Source of the DNA: Chloroflexota bacterium
Lineage (GTDB): Bacteria; Chloroflexota; Anaerolineae; Anaerolineales; Villigracilaceae
DNA length: 64,000 nucleotides
Reading direction: 5' to 3'
Assembly: GCA_016219545.1 (NCBI GenBank)
Contig: JACRMH010000007.1
Location: forward strand, 81,763 to 145,762
Part shown: in pieces, positions 7,547 through 14,887 of the stretch
Layout of the letters: each line of letters opens with the position of its first letter
Numbering within the stretch: position 1 is the stretch's first letter
The notes under the pieces: generated by a model
Database searches by the model: none
Seen by the model: the letters and a program-made list of their open reading frames with translations, nothing else
What the model was told of the DNA's origin: nothing
Translations under genes and position numbers: made by a program

Positions 7547-8766
7547 AAAAGAATTTGTTATCTCCGTTGTATGTCAAAAAATTGAGCACAGATAATCCGC
7601 CGTATCAAACCAACGAAACCTATCAGCGTTTTGACCAGCGTAATAATTTAACGGTGGGTCGCCCAAGTTGGGATGAAGATTTCAAGCCGCTGTTACGCAA
7701 AGGGATGGAAGTGCGCGTCAAAAAAATCAAGGCGGACGTGTCAAGTTATCAGTTGAAAGATTACAGTTTGTTCGACGCGGGCGGCGTGATCACGTGGCGC
7801 AATGGCAGCGCCATCAATCATTCGAACCGCGGCTTTACTTCCTGGTCAACGCTGGGAAGCAAACTTCCGCCTTGCGTGGAGAAGTGGCAAGGCTCTCCCG
7901 AAGAAGCGACCAAGATGGTCAAGCGTGTGGCTCGTTATTTCGGCGCGCAGTTGGTTGGCATCACGCCTCTCAACAAAAACTATATTTACTCGCATTCTTA
8001 TTGGAGCGACGGCGCGCACAAGGAAATCATTTTTGCAGACGCGGAAAAACCCGAAGAGACCGATACGCAAATGGTCATCCCAGAGAAAATGCAATGGGTC
8101 ATCATGATGGGCATCCCGATGGACATTGACATGATGGATTACACGCCGTCGCCGCTGGGTTGCGCCGAGACGCGTATCACGTACAGCAAGATGGGTTTGA
8201 TGGTGGCGGGCGTGGCGGAATTTTTGCGCGGCATCGGTTACAACGCGATTCCGTCCATCAACGATTTGGGTTTGAACGTGCCGATGGCAATTGACGCGGG
8301 CTTCGGCGAGCAAGGACGCAACGGCAAAATCGTCACGCCTGAATTTGGTCCGAGCCTGCGCTTGTGCAAAGTTGTCACCGATTTGCCGCTCGTGCGCGAC
8401 ACCCCGATTCGATTCGGCGTCACGGAGTTTTGCGAAGTCTGCAAAAAATGCGCGGACGAATGTCCCGCTCACGCCATCTCAACGGGCGAGCGCACCTGGG
8501 GACGCGACAGCGTCTCGTGCAGTCAGGGACATTTCACGTGGCATCTCAACAACGAAGCCTGCCGCAAATATTGGGATCTCGGCGTCGCCGCGAATTGCAC
8601 CAGTTGCATCCGCGCCTGTCCGTTCACCAAACATCCTGGGCTCGTGCATGAAATTGTCCGCACGTTTGTTTCCAATCTGCCCGCCACCGATCCGTTCATG
8701 AAAAAAATGGATGACTGGTTGGGATATGGCAAAGAAAAAGATGGCGTTCGATTTTGGAATGAGTAG
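7543..8766 (+). CDS. reductive dehalogenase-like corrinoid iron-sulfur protein, cytosolic, no Tat signal
   Basis: 407-residue RdhA-family protein. Reductive dehalogenases use a base-off corrinoid and two 4Fe-4S clusters to remove halide. Visible: AIDAGFGEQGRNG (about 249-261), TPEFGPSLRLCKVVTDLPL (265-283), first cluster Cys297-x2-Cys300-x2-Cys303-x3-Cys307-Pro, second cluster Cys340 plus Cys352-x2-Cys355-x3-Cys359-Pro. Tyr214 (ITYSKMG) sits where the catalytic Tyr of tetrachloroethene dehalogenase lies, by eye. There is no twin-arginine signal, no RdhB anchor gene and no reductase fusion, so it should be soluble and not respiratory. The FEGxGK-like QueG pattern is absent. Start overlaps the 2Fe-2S subunit stop. 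Whether it truly dehalogenates is unknown. Confidence 0.85.
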   Translation: MKKNLLSPLYVKKLSTDNPPYQTNETYQRFDQRNNLTVGRPSWDEDFKPLLRKGMEVRVKKIKADVSSYQLKDYSLFDAGGVITWRNGSAINHSNRGFTSWSTLGSKLPPCVEKWQGSPEEATKMVKRVARYFGAQLVGITPLNKNYIYSHSYWSDGAHKEIIFADAEKPEETDTQMVIPEKMQWVIMMGIPMDIDMMDYTPSPLGCAETRITYSKMGLMVAGVAEFLRGIGYNAIPSINDLGLNVPMAIDAGFGEQGRNGKIVTPEFGPSLRLCKVVTDLPLVRDTPIRFGVTEFCEVCKKCADECPAHAISTGERTWGRDSVSCSQGHFTWHLNNEACRKYWDLGVAANCTSCIRACPFTKHPGLVHEIVRTFVSNLPATDPFMKKMDDWLGYGKEKDGVRFWNE

Positions 8767-8769
8767 ATA

Positions 8770-9828
8770 ATGCGCGCAGTCGTTTTTACAGAACCCGATC
8801 ATTTTGAACTGGCGGATGTGCCCGATCCCGCTTCGGGACCTGACCTGATAACTGTTTCTGTTAAAGCGACCACGATCTGTGCGACGGATGTTAAGATCCT
8901 GCATGGCACGGTTCCCTTTGTAAAATTTCCGCACATCCCAGGTCATGAGTTTGGCGGCGAGATTGTTGAAGCCGGCGCGAATGTCAAAGGCTTACGCGTC
9001 GGTGATTTGGTCGGAGTTGAAGCGCATGTGGGATGCGGCAAATGTCCGCGTTGTTTGGAAGGGCTGTATAACCTGTGCGAGAATTATGGAAATTTAGAAT
9101 CAGGTCACACGCATATCGGTTTTACCGTCGCGGGCGGACTCGCGGAATATTGCGCCGTCCCTGCCAAAGCTGCGCATATCATGCCTGAAGGTTTGAATGC
9201 AAGTCATGCCATGTTTACAGACACGTTGGGAATTGTCCTATGGGCGTTCGAACGCGCAGGCGGCGTGAAAGGCGGCGAGACGGTTGCTATCGTTGGTCCT
9301 GGCGCGTTGGGTTTGCTGGCAGTACAAGTCGCACGCGCATTAGGCGCGGGAAGAATCATCGTGATTGGAATCCCATCGGATGGAAAGCGGCTGGAATTGG
9401 CGCGTCGCTTGGGTGCTGATGATGTTGTCGTGGCAGAAGCAAGTCAAAGTCCCGCGCGAAGCGTGCGTGAGTTGACGAATGGTCAAGGTGTTGACCTCGT
9501 TATCGAATTTGCAGGCACATCCGACGCGGGCAAACAGTCGCTGGAAATGGCGCGGCGTGGTGGACGAGTCGTCCTGGCTGGCGCGACAAGTCCGGGGCGC
9601 GAGTTGAACGTGGATCTAAGCGTTATCGTGCGCGGACATTTGAATGTGTTCGGTTCGGTGGCGAATCCGCAAAGCATTTCGCGGCGCGCCAACGTGATGA
9701 TGCAAGAAGGGCTGGTGGATGTGACGCCGCTGATCACACATGAGTTGCCGCTGAGCGAATTTTCGTCGGCATGGGAAATGTTTACGGAAAGAATTGGAAA
9801 TCCCATTCGGATCATGATGTATCCCTAG
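8770..9828 (+). CDS. zinc-dependent medium-chain dehydrogenase (first of three)
   Basis: 352-residue alcohol/polyol dehydrogenase of the threonine/sorbitol dehydrogenase type. Catalytic zinc ligands Cys37 and His59-Glu60; structural zinc Cys89, Cys92, Cys95, Cys103; Rossmann segment VAIVGPGALGLLAVQ in the middle. It starts three bases after the dehalogenase-like stop. It shares an unusual NYGN...GH.H.GF block after the structural zinc site with the third dehydrogenase at 11026, so those two are close paralogues; the second one lacks it. NAD(P)-linked oxidation of a secondary alcohol is the expected reaction. Confidence 0.85.
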   Translation: MRAVVFTEPDHFELADVPDPASGPDLITVSVKATTICATDVKILHGTVPFVKFPHIPGHEFGGEIVEAGANVKGLRVGDLVGVEAHVGCGKCPRCLEGLYNLCENYGNLESGHTHIGFTVAGGLAEYCAVPAKAAHIMPEGLNASHAMFTDTLGIVLWAFERAGGVKGGETVAIVGPGALGLLAVQVARALGAGRIIVIGIPSDGKRLELARRLGADDVVVAEASQSPARSVRELTNGQGVDLVIEFAGTSDAGKQSLEMARRGGRVVLAGATSPGRELNVDLSVIVRGHLNVFGSVANPQSISRRANVMMQEGLVDVTPLITHELPLSEFSSAWEMFTERIGNPIRIMMYP

Positions 9829-9838
9829 TGGAGGGCAG

Positions 9839-10873
9839 ATGCGCGCTTTGGTGAAGACGGCAATTGGGCAGGGAAATTTGGAGTTGCGGGATGTTCCCAT
9901 TCCGCAGGTGGACGCAGGCGAAGTGTTGATCCGTGTGCGCGCCTGTGGAATTTGCGGAAGCGATTTGAAAATCCAGGATGACTGGCATCCATATACGCCA
10001 CCCGTTGTGATCGGACACGAGTTCGCAGGTGAGATCGTGGAAGTCGGCTTGAATGTTTCAGGTTGGGTGATGGGTGACCGTGTGGTCTCGGAACAACACG
10101 TCAAGGCTTGCGGACAATGCCGCCAGTGTTTGACGGGACATGCATTTGCTTGCAGTGCCAAGCGTGCGCCAGGTTATTTCACGGATGGTGCATTTACGGA
10201 ATTTATCAAAGTACCCGCGTGGTTGTTGCATCGCATTCCATCGAATTTGAGTTTTGTCGAGGCTGCATTTGCCGAACCTTCCGCAGTTGCAGCACATGGC
10301 GTGTTGGATCGGACAGGAATTTTCCCCGAGGATGTTGTCTTGATTTTAGGCTGCGGACCGATTGGGTTGGTATCCGCAAAAATGGCTCAGTCTGCGGGTG
10401 CTTCGAAAGTAATCATCACCGGTGTTGATCATAATGAAAAGGCACGGCTTCCAAAAGCGCGTGAATTAGGGATAGATTATGTGGTCAATGTGATGCAATC
10501 GGACTTGACTGCTTTGGTCAACGATTTGACACATGGCGAGGGTGCGGATGTTGTCATTGAGTTGTCAGGTGCTTTGCCGGCCATTGACCAATCTTTTCAA
10601 CTTGCCCGCCGATTGGGTCGTGTTGGTATTATCGGACAACCTCCAGCCGACGAAATAAAAATCCCATACCGCCAAGCCATGTTCCGCGCGTTGACAGTAT
10701 CATTTAGTTACAGTTCGAAATATACGAGTTGGGAAAGAGCGCTGTCATTGTTCGAGCGTGGCGCGGTCAAGCCGTCGCAATTTATCACACACGTCTTGCC
10801 GCTGCAAGAATGGTCGCGCGGATTTGATTTGTCCCGCAGCGGCGAAGCGGTCAAGGTTGTACTTGAACCATAA
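9839..10873 (+). CDS. zinc-dependent medium-chain dehydrogenase (second of three)
   Basis: 344-residue protein of the sorbitol/galactitol dehydrogenase branch. Catalytic Cys39 (GICGSD), His60-Glu61; structural zinc Cys91, Cys94, Cys97, Cys105; nucleotide-binding VLILGCGPIGLVSAKMAQ. A GGAGGG box sits right before the start, ten bases after the preceding stop. Compared with its two neighbours it is a more distant paralogue and ends in the FDLSRSGEAVKVVLEP pattern typical of polyol dehydrogenases. Substrate unassigned. Confidence 0.85.
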   Translation: MRALVKTAIGQGNLELRDVPIPQVDAGEVLIRVRACGICGSDLKIQDDWHPYTPPVVIGHEFAGEIVEVGLNVSGWVMGDRVVSEQHVKACGQCRQCLTGHAFACSAKRAPGYFTDGAFTEFIKVPAWLLHRIPSNLSFVEAAFAEPSAVAAHGVLDRTGIFPEDVVLILGCGPIGLVSAKMAQSAGASKVIITGVDHNEKARLPKARELGIDYVVNVMQSDLTALVNDLTHGEGADVVIELSGALPAIDQSFQLARRLGRVGIIGQPPADEIKIPYRQAMFRALTVSFSYSSKYTSWERALSLFERGAVKPSQFITHVLPLQEWSRGFDLSRSGEAVKVVLEP

Positions 10874-10879
10874 GCAATC

Positions 10880-10927
10880 GGTGGTTGAGTAGCCCGAAGC
10901 GATAGCGAAGGGCGTATCGAAACCACC
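10880..10927. repeat. intergenic hairpin repeat, GGTGGTTGAGTAGC type
   Basis: Arms GGTGGTTgagta and tatcgAAACCACC enclose a CCCGAAGCGATAGCGAAGGG hairpin. It belongs to a dispersed repeat whose related, inverted copy lies at 10951-10998. This 152-base gap holds no gene. Confidence 0.7.
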
Positions 10928-10950
10928 AGTAACTTGTGAACGCCAAAAAT

Positions 10951-10998
10951 GTGGTCTCAATACGAGCGAGAAAAGCACTCGCTCTACTTGATCACCAC
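10951..10998. repeat. second copy of the same hairpin repeat class
   Basis: GTGGTCTCAATACGAGCGAG at the left and CTCGCTCTACTTGATCACCAC-type sequence at the right form an imperfect stem. Related to the copy at 10880-10927 in opposite orientation. AAAAGGAGAA follows as the ribosome site for the next gene. Confidence 0.6.
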
Positions 10999-11025
10999 TT
11001 GAATCAAAAATAAAAAGGAGAATCC

Positions 11026-12093
11026 ATGAGCATCCCAAAAACCATGAAAGCCGCAGTGTTGTTCAACTTCGGTGATTTGCGGGTCACTGAAGTCCCCGTG
11101 CCTTCGCTGGGAGTGGGCGAGGCGCTGGTCAAGGTCCATTCGGTTGCCATTTGCGGAAGCGACCCAGCTATCATTGCCAAAGGCTGGAAGGGCTATCCAA
11201 AACTGGGTGAATTTATTCCAGGACATGAATTCACCGGAACGGTGGTTGCCATTGCGCCCGATGTCACTGAACTCAAGGAAGGTGACCGCGTGGCTGTTGA
11301 GCCCCACAAAGGCTGCGGTCGCTGTGAGAACTGTCTGCGCGGACTTTACACCACCTGCCTCAATTATGGCAATTACAAAAAGGGTCATCGCCATTATGGT
11401 TTCAGCACCAACGGCGGATATGCCGATTACGCAGCTTGCCATATCAACACGCTGCATAAAATTCCCGACAGCATTTCATTTGAAGAAGGCTCGATGCTCA
11501 CTGGCGCAGGGACGGTCTTGTATGGCTACGATCGTATCGGATGGATTCATCCTGGTGAAACCGTTGTGGTGAGCGGACCTGGTTCGATTGGATTGATCTC
11601 CGCGCACATTGCCAAAGTTCTCGGAGCAGGACGAGTCATCCTGACCGGAACACGCGCGGACCGCCTGGCTGTTGGCAAAAAAATGGGAGTGGACATTACC
11701 CTCAATATCAACGAAGTCAATGTTCGTGATGAGATCATGGAACTGACGAACGGCATCGGCGCAGATATGGTTGTCGAATGCACAGGTCAACCCGCGCCCG
11801 CGGCGGAAGCGTTGGAGATCATCCGCAAGAATGGGCGTATTTCTTACAATGGAATCTACCACGAGCAGGTCACGCTGCAACTTGATAAGATCGTCCAGTG
11901 GAATCTACTCATCACGGGACCGAAGGCCGAAGGGATGTTGAATCTCGAACGCGCAATTCCGTTGATGGCGGATGGACGCATTAATCTCAAGCCGTTGCAT
12001 ACACACACATTCAAACTGGATGACATCAATAAAGCGTTCGATACTTTCACAGGTCGCGTGGGCGGCGCGATCAAAGTGATTGTCCAACCATAA
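11026..12093 (+). CDS. zinc-dependent medium-chain dehydrogenase (third of three)
   Basis: 355-residue dehydrogenase, start preceded by AAAAGGAGAA. Catalytic Cys43 (AICGSD), His67-Glu68; structural zinc Cys97, Cys100, Cys103, Cys111; VVVSGPGSIGLISAHIA binds the dinucleotide. It shares the NYGN...GHRHYGF block with the first dehydrogenase. It is followed after nine bases by a creatininase-family hydrolase. In Thermotoga inositol breakdown a zinc dehydrogenase (IolM) and a creatininase-family ring hydrolase (IolN) are neighbours and act in sequence; the same pairing here is suggestive but not proof. Confidence 0.85.
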   Translation: MSIPKTMKAAVLFNFGDLRVTEVPVPSLGVGEALVKVHSVAICGSDPAIIAKGWKGYPKLGEFIPGHEFTGTVVAIAPDVTELKEGDRVAVEPHKGCGRCENCLRGLYTTCLNYGNYKKGHRHYGFSTNGGYADYAACHINTLHKIPDSISFEEGSMLTGAGTVLYGYDRIGWIHPGETVVVSGPGSIGLISAHIAKVLGAGRVILTGTRADRLAVGKKMGVDITLNINEVNVRDEIMELTNGIGADMVVECTGQPAPAAEALEIIRKNGRISYNGIYHEQVTLQLDKIVQWNLLITGPKAEGMLNLERAIPLMADGRINLKPLHTHTFKLDDINKAFDTFTGRVGGAIKVIVQP

Positions 12094-12102
12094 GGAGATA
12101 AC

Positions 12103-13080
12103 ATGAGCAAATACAATTGGCAAATTCCGCCGAGCGGCGGTCACATGGATTTACCGGATGGGATTTATTTCCAGAACATGACCATGCTGGAAGTGGAAGC
12201 GCGTTTGAAAAAGAATGACTTCATCATTATTCCCGTTGGAAGTTCGGAGGCGCACGGTCCGCACGCCTGTTATGGCGAAGATACATTCCTGGTCACGCGC
12301 ATGGCGGAAGCGGTGGCGAAGCAAACGGGTTGCACGGTCTCGCAACCGATTTGGTTTGGTAGTCATCCATATCATCACATCGGAATGCCTGGCACGATTC
12401 CCGTGGATGAAGATACGTTTACAGCATATCTGAGTTCGGTCATTGCTGGATTTTGGAATGCGGGTTTCCGCAAACAAATTCTGCTTAATGGTCATGGACA
12501 GGAATATGTCATTCCAACAGCCATGCACCGCTTCGCGAAAAAATACCAGGTACCGGCTGTTTTGGTTAACCTCAATTGGTATTATGCCATCCAGCCTTTT
12601 GTGAAAGATAAGGCGCATGGTGGACCGTTCGAGACTCCCTTCGTTCATGCCGATGAAGCCGAGACATCTTTCTCGCTTGGACTCTTCCCGGAAATGATTC
12701 ACATGGAAGATGCCATTGATACGGAAGGTCACGGCTTTTTGCCAGCGGGTCATGTGGACTCGGCCGCGAATGCCTATCAACGCGCCATTCCGTGGTATGG
12801 GCATGTCGGTCTCGGCACGATTGAGATCATCGGCAACCCCGAAGGCGTGGTCGGCAAAGCTACGCTTGCCAGCGCGGATAAGGCCCGCCCAGGCATTGAG
12901 GCCTTGCTTGATTACATGGTTAAACTCCATGATGACATCATGGAAAAATTTCCCGTGGGCAAACTGCCTGACGCCAATCTTGTCACGCAGCGCTTCACGC
13001 AGGAGCAGGTGGACGAATTGATTCGCGGTCCACTACATGGCGGCAAACATTTATATACTGTTGCCTGGCCGCCAACATAA
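12103..13080 (+). CDS. creatininase-family metal-dependent hydrolase, IolN-like candidate
   Basis: 325-residue creatininase-fold protein. Metal ligands typical of the family are present: Glu49 and His51 (SSEAHGPH), Asp60 (GEDTF), His131 (LNGHGQE), Glu187 (DEAETSF). The family includes creatininase, formamide hydrolases of riboflavin synthesis, MftE and the ring-opening 3-dehydro-scyllo-inosose hydrolase. Its neighbours (zinc dehydrogenase upstream, keto-deoxy-sugar kinase and aldolase downstream) fit the last role best: opening a diketo ring to a keto acid. AAGGAG precedes the start. Function is inference; fold and metal site are direct. Confidence 0.75.
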   Translation: MSKYNWQIPPSGGHMDLPDGIYFQNMTMLEVEARLKKNDFIIIPVGSSEAHGPHACYGEDTFLVTRMAEAVAKQTGCTVSQPIWFGSHPYHHIGMPGTIPVDEDTFTAYLSSVIAGFWNAGFRKQILLNGHGQEYVIPTAMHRFAKKYQVPAVLVNLNWYYAIQPFVKDKAHGGPFETPFVHADEAETSFSLGLFPEMIHMEDAIDTEGHGFLPAGHVDSAANAYQRAIPWYGHVGLGTIEIIGNPEGVVGKATLASADKARPGIEALLDYMVKLHDDIMEKFPVGKLPDANLVTQRFTQEQVDELIRGPLHGGKHLYTVAWPPT

Positions 13081-13120
13081 AATCAATCTGCGTAATCTGT
13101 GAAATCTGTGGATATAACTT

Positions 13121-14116
13121 ATGACTGATATTGTTACCTTCGGCGAGACAATGATCCGCCTCTCGCCGCCCGATCACCTGAGACTTGAACAAACGAGTTC
13201 TCTCAACCTGTCTGCGGGCGGCGCAGAGTTGAATGTCGCTGCTGGCGTTGCGCGTCTCGGATTCGAATCCGCCTACGTGAGCCGACTGCCGTCGAATCCG
13301 CTGGGACGACTCATCGCAAACAAAGCCCGCGAGTTCGGCGTGGATGTGAGTCACATCGTCTGGGCGGATGGCGAGCGGGTTGGCGTTTATTTTGTTGAAT
13401 ATGGTGCCGAGCCACGTCCGACCCGTGTTTATTATGATAGAAAAGATTCCGCGTTTGCTCACATCCAACCCAGTATGGTGAATTGGGATGAAGTTTTGCA
13501 CGGTGTGAAATTATTTCATGTCGGTGGAATTACGCCAGCGCTAAGTGCGTCTGCATTCGCGACTCAGAAAGAAGCGATGATTGCCGCGCGCAAGGCAGGC
13601 TGTCTCGTCAGTTATGATGTCAACTATCGCGCCGCGTTGTGGCCAATCGAAGAAGCGCGCAAGGCACAACTTCCATTGATGGAGCACGTGGATATTTTGA
13701 TCACCTCCCTGCCTGACCAGCCCAATATTTCTGAATTGCTTTCGGGGCTGAATGGAGATAATCCCGAAGATGTGGCGCAAAAGGTGGCGGAAAAATTTGG
13801 ATTCAAGGCTGTGCTGGTGTCGATGCGAAAATCTCTTTCTGCTCAACGCGCTTCATTAACTTCTCTCGCGTTTGCTGAAAATCAAACTTACACAGATCGC
13901 CGTTATGAGGTCGAGACCATTGATCCGCTTGGTGGCGGGGATGCGTGTGTCGCTGGATTCTTAACAGGTTATCTTGAAGGCGATGTTCAACATGCCGTGA
14001 GACTGGGCAACGCATTTTCCGCTTTGCAGCAAACCGCGCCGACCGATCTTCCGTGGCCAACGCGCGCCGAAGTGGAAGCATTGATCGTCGAAGGCAAAAC
14101 CAGCATGAGTCGTTGA
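13121..14116 (+). CDS. kdgK: PfkB-family sugar kinase, probable 2-keto-3-deoxygluconate kinase
   Basis: 331-residue ribokinase-fold kinase. N-terminal SAGGAELNVAAGVARLG is the sugar-binding signature and DPLGGGDACVAGFLTGY near residue 267-283 is the PfkB signature 2 with the catalytic Asp. It would phosphorylate 2-keto-3-deoxygluconate to KDPG with ATP. The aldolase gene for KDPG begins at the very next base after its stop, which strongly supports this assignment. The 40-base gap before it contains a repeated AATCTGNG phrase and no clear Shine-Dalgarno. Confidence 0.85.
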   Translation: MTDIVTFGETMIRLSPPDHLRLEQTSSLNLSAGGAELNVAAGVARLGFESAYVSRLPSNPLGRLIANKAREFGVDVSHIVWADGERVGVYFVEYGAEPRPTRVYYDRKDSAFAHIQPSMVNWDEVLHGVKLFHVGGITPALSASAFATQKEAMIAARKAGCLVSYDVNYRAALWPIEEARKAQLPLMEHVDILITSLPDQPNISELLSGLNGDNPEDVAQKVAEKFGFKAVLVSMRKSLSAQRASLTSLAFAENQTYTDRRYEVETIDPLGGGDACVAGFLTGYLEGDVQHAVRLGNAFSALQQTAPTDLPWPTRAEVEALIVEGKTSMSR

Positions 14117-14764
14117 ATGAGATCGCATTTTGAAATCTTAAAGAAAATTTTAGATGAAAAAATAATCGCCATTGTTCGGCTGGAGAACGCGGAGTATTTT
14201 CTCGAAGTGGCACAAGCGCTGAAAGCAGGCGGCATTTCGGTCGTTGAATTTACGCTGACAACATCAGGCGCGTTGGATATGTTGAAAGAAGTCTCTGTTC
14301 GTTTCGGCGATGAAATGTTGATCGGCGCGGGAACTGTTCTCGACCCGGAAACAGCGCGCGCCGCGATCCTTGCCGGCGCGGAATTTATCGTCACGCCAAC
14401 ATTCAACCCCGCCACAATCGAAATGTGCAGGCGTTACGGCAAACCAATTGTGGCGGGCGCTATGACTCCCACTGAGATGTTGAACGCCTGGCAAGCGGGC
14501 GCTGATTTGGTAAAAGTTTTTCCCGTTGGCAACATTGGCGGCGTGGACTACATCAAGTCCGTGCTTGCACCTTTGCCACAGCTTAGACTCGTGCCAACTG
14601 GCGGAGTTAACATGGAGAATGCCGTGCAGTATCTAAATGTAGGCGCGGTTGCTGTTGCTGTGGGGGGAGGTTTGGTTGACAAGAATTCAGTTAAGCGCGG
14701 TGACTGGAATTTAATCACTGCTGAAGCACAGCGTTTGGTCAAAGCAGTAATGAGTTCAACTTGA
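14117..14764 (+). CDS. eda: KDPG / 4-hydroxy-2-oxoglutarate aldolase
   Basis: 215-residue class I aldolase that cleaves KDPG to pyruvate and glyceraldehyde 3-phosphate. Schiff-base Lys133 lies in ADLVKVFPV, the catalytic Glu44 in VVEFTLTT, and phosphate-binding glycines in PTGGVNMEN. It directly abuts the kinase gene and closes the catabolic island. The downstream flank is a decayed comM fragment with an insertion sequence. Confidence 0.92.
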   Translation: MRSHFEILKKILDEKIIAIVRLENAEYFLEVAQALKAGGISVVEFTLTTSGALDMLKEVSVRFGDEMLIGAGTVLDPETARAAILAGAEFIVTPTFNPATIEMCRRYGKPIVAGAMTPTEMLNAWQAGADLVKVFPVGNIGGVDYIKSVLAPLPQLRLVPTGGVNMENAVQYLNVGAVAVAVGGGLVDKNSVKRGDWNLITAEAQRLVKAVMSST

Positions 14765-14794
14765 ACTTATTACTGCTTTATTCCTTCTTCAACT

Positions 14795-14887
14795 ATGGGC
14801 GATTCCCCAGGATTTCCGCGAGGTGAACGGATTGGATATCTTCACTCCTCGCAGATTTGCATTGGTGCGTGCCCATATAAAAAATTA
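14795..14887 (-). pseudogene. decayed 3'-terminal comM fragment, left part (split by IS66 element)
   Basis: Plus-strand sequence here matches the 3' end of the intact comM gene (near 16720-16790) with many substitutions: GGATTGGATATCTTCACTCC against GGACTGGATATCCTCACTCC, then GGTGCGTGC. It resumes on the far side of the insertion sequence at 16328. No reading frame survives. Confidence 0.75.

Noticed and set aside
7846..8472. 208-residue minus-strand open frame, Arg/His-rich
   Set aside because: Antisense to the dehalogenase-like gene; composition is that of a shadow frame.
7543..8766. Epoxyqueuosine reductase QueG
   Set aside because: The glycine-rich segment reads AGFGEQGRNG followed by TPEFGP and VTDLPL, the RdhA form, not the GWxGKN form of QueG, and the N-terminal region is longer and different.
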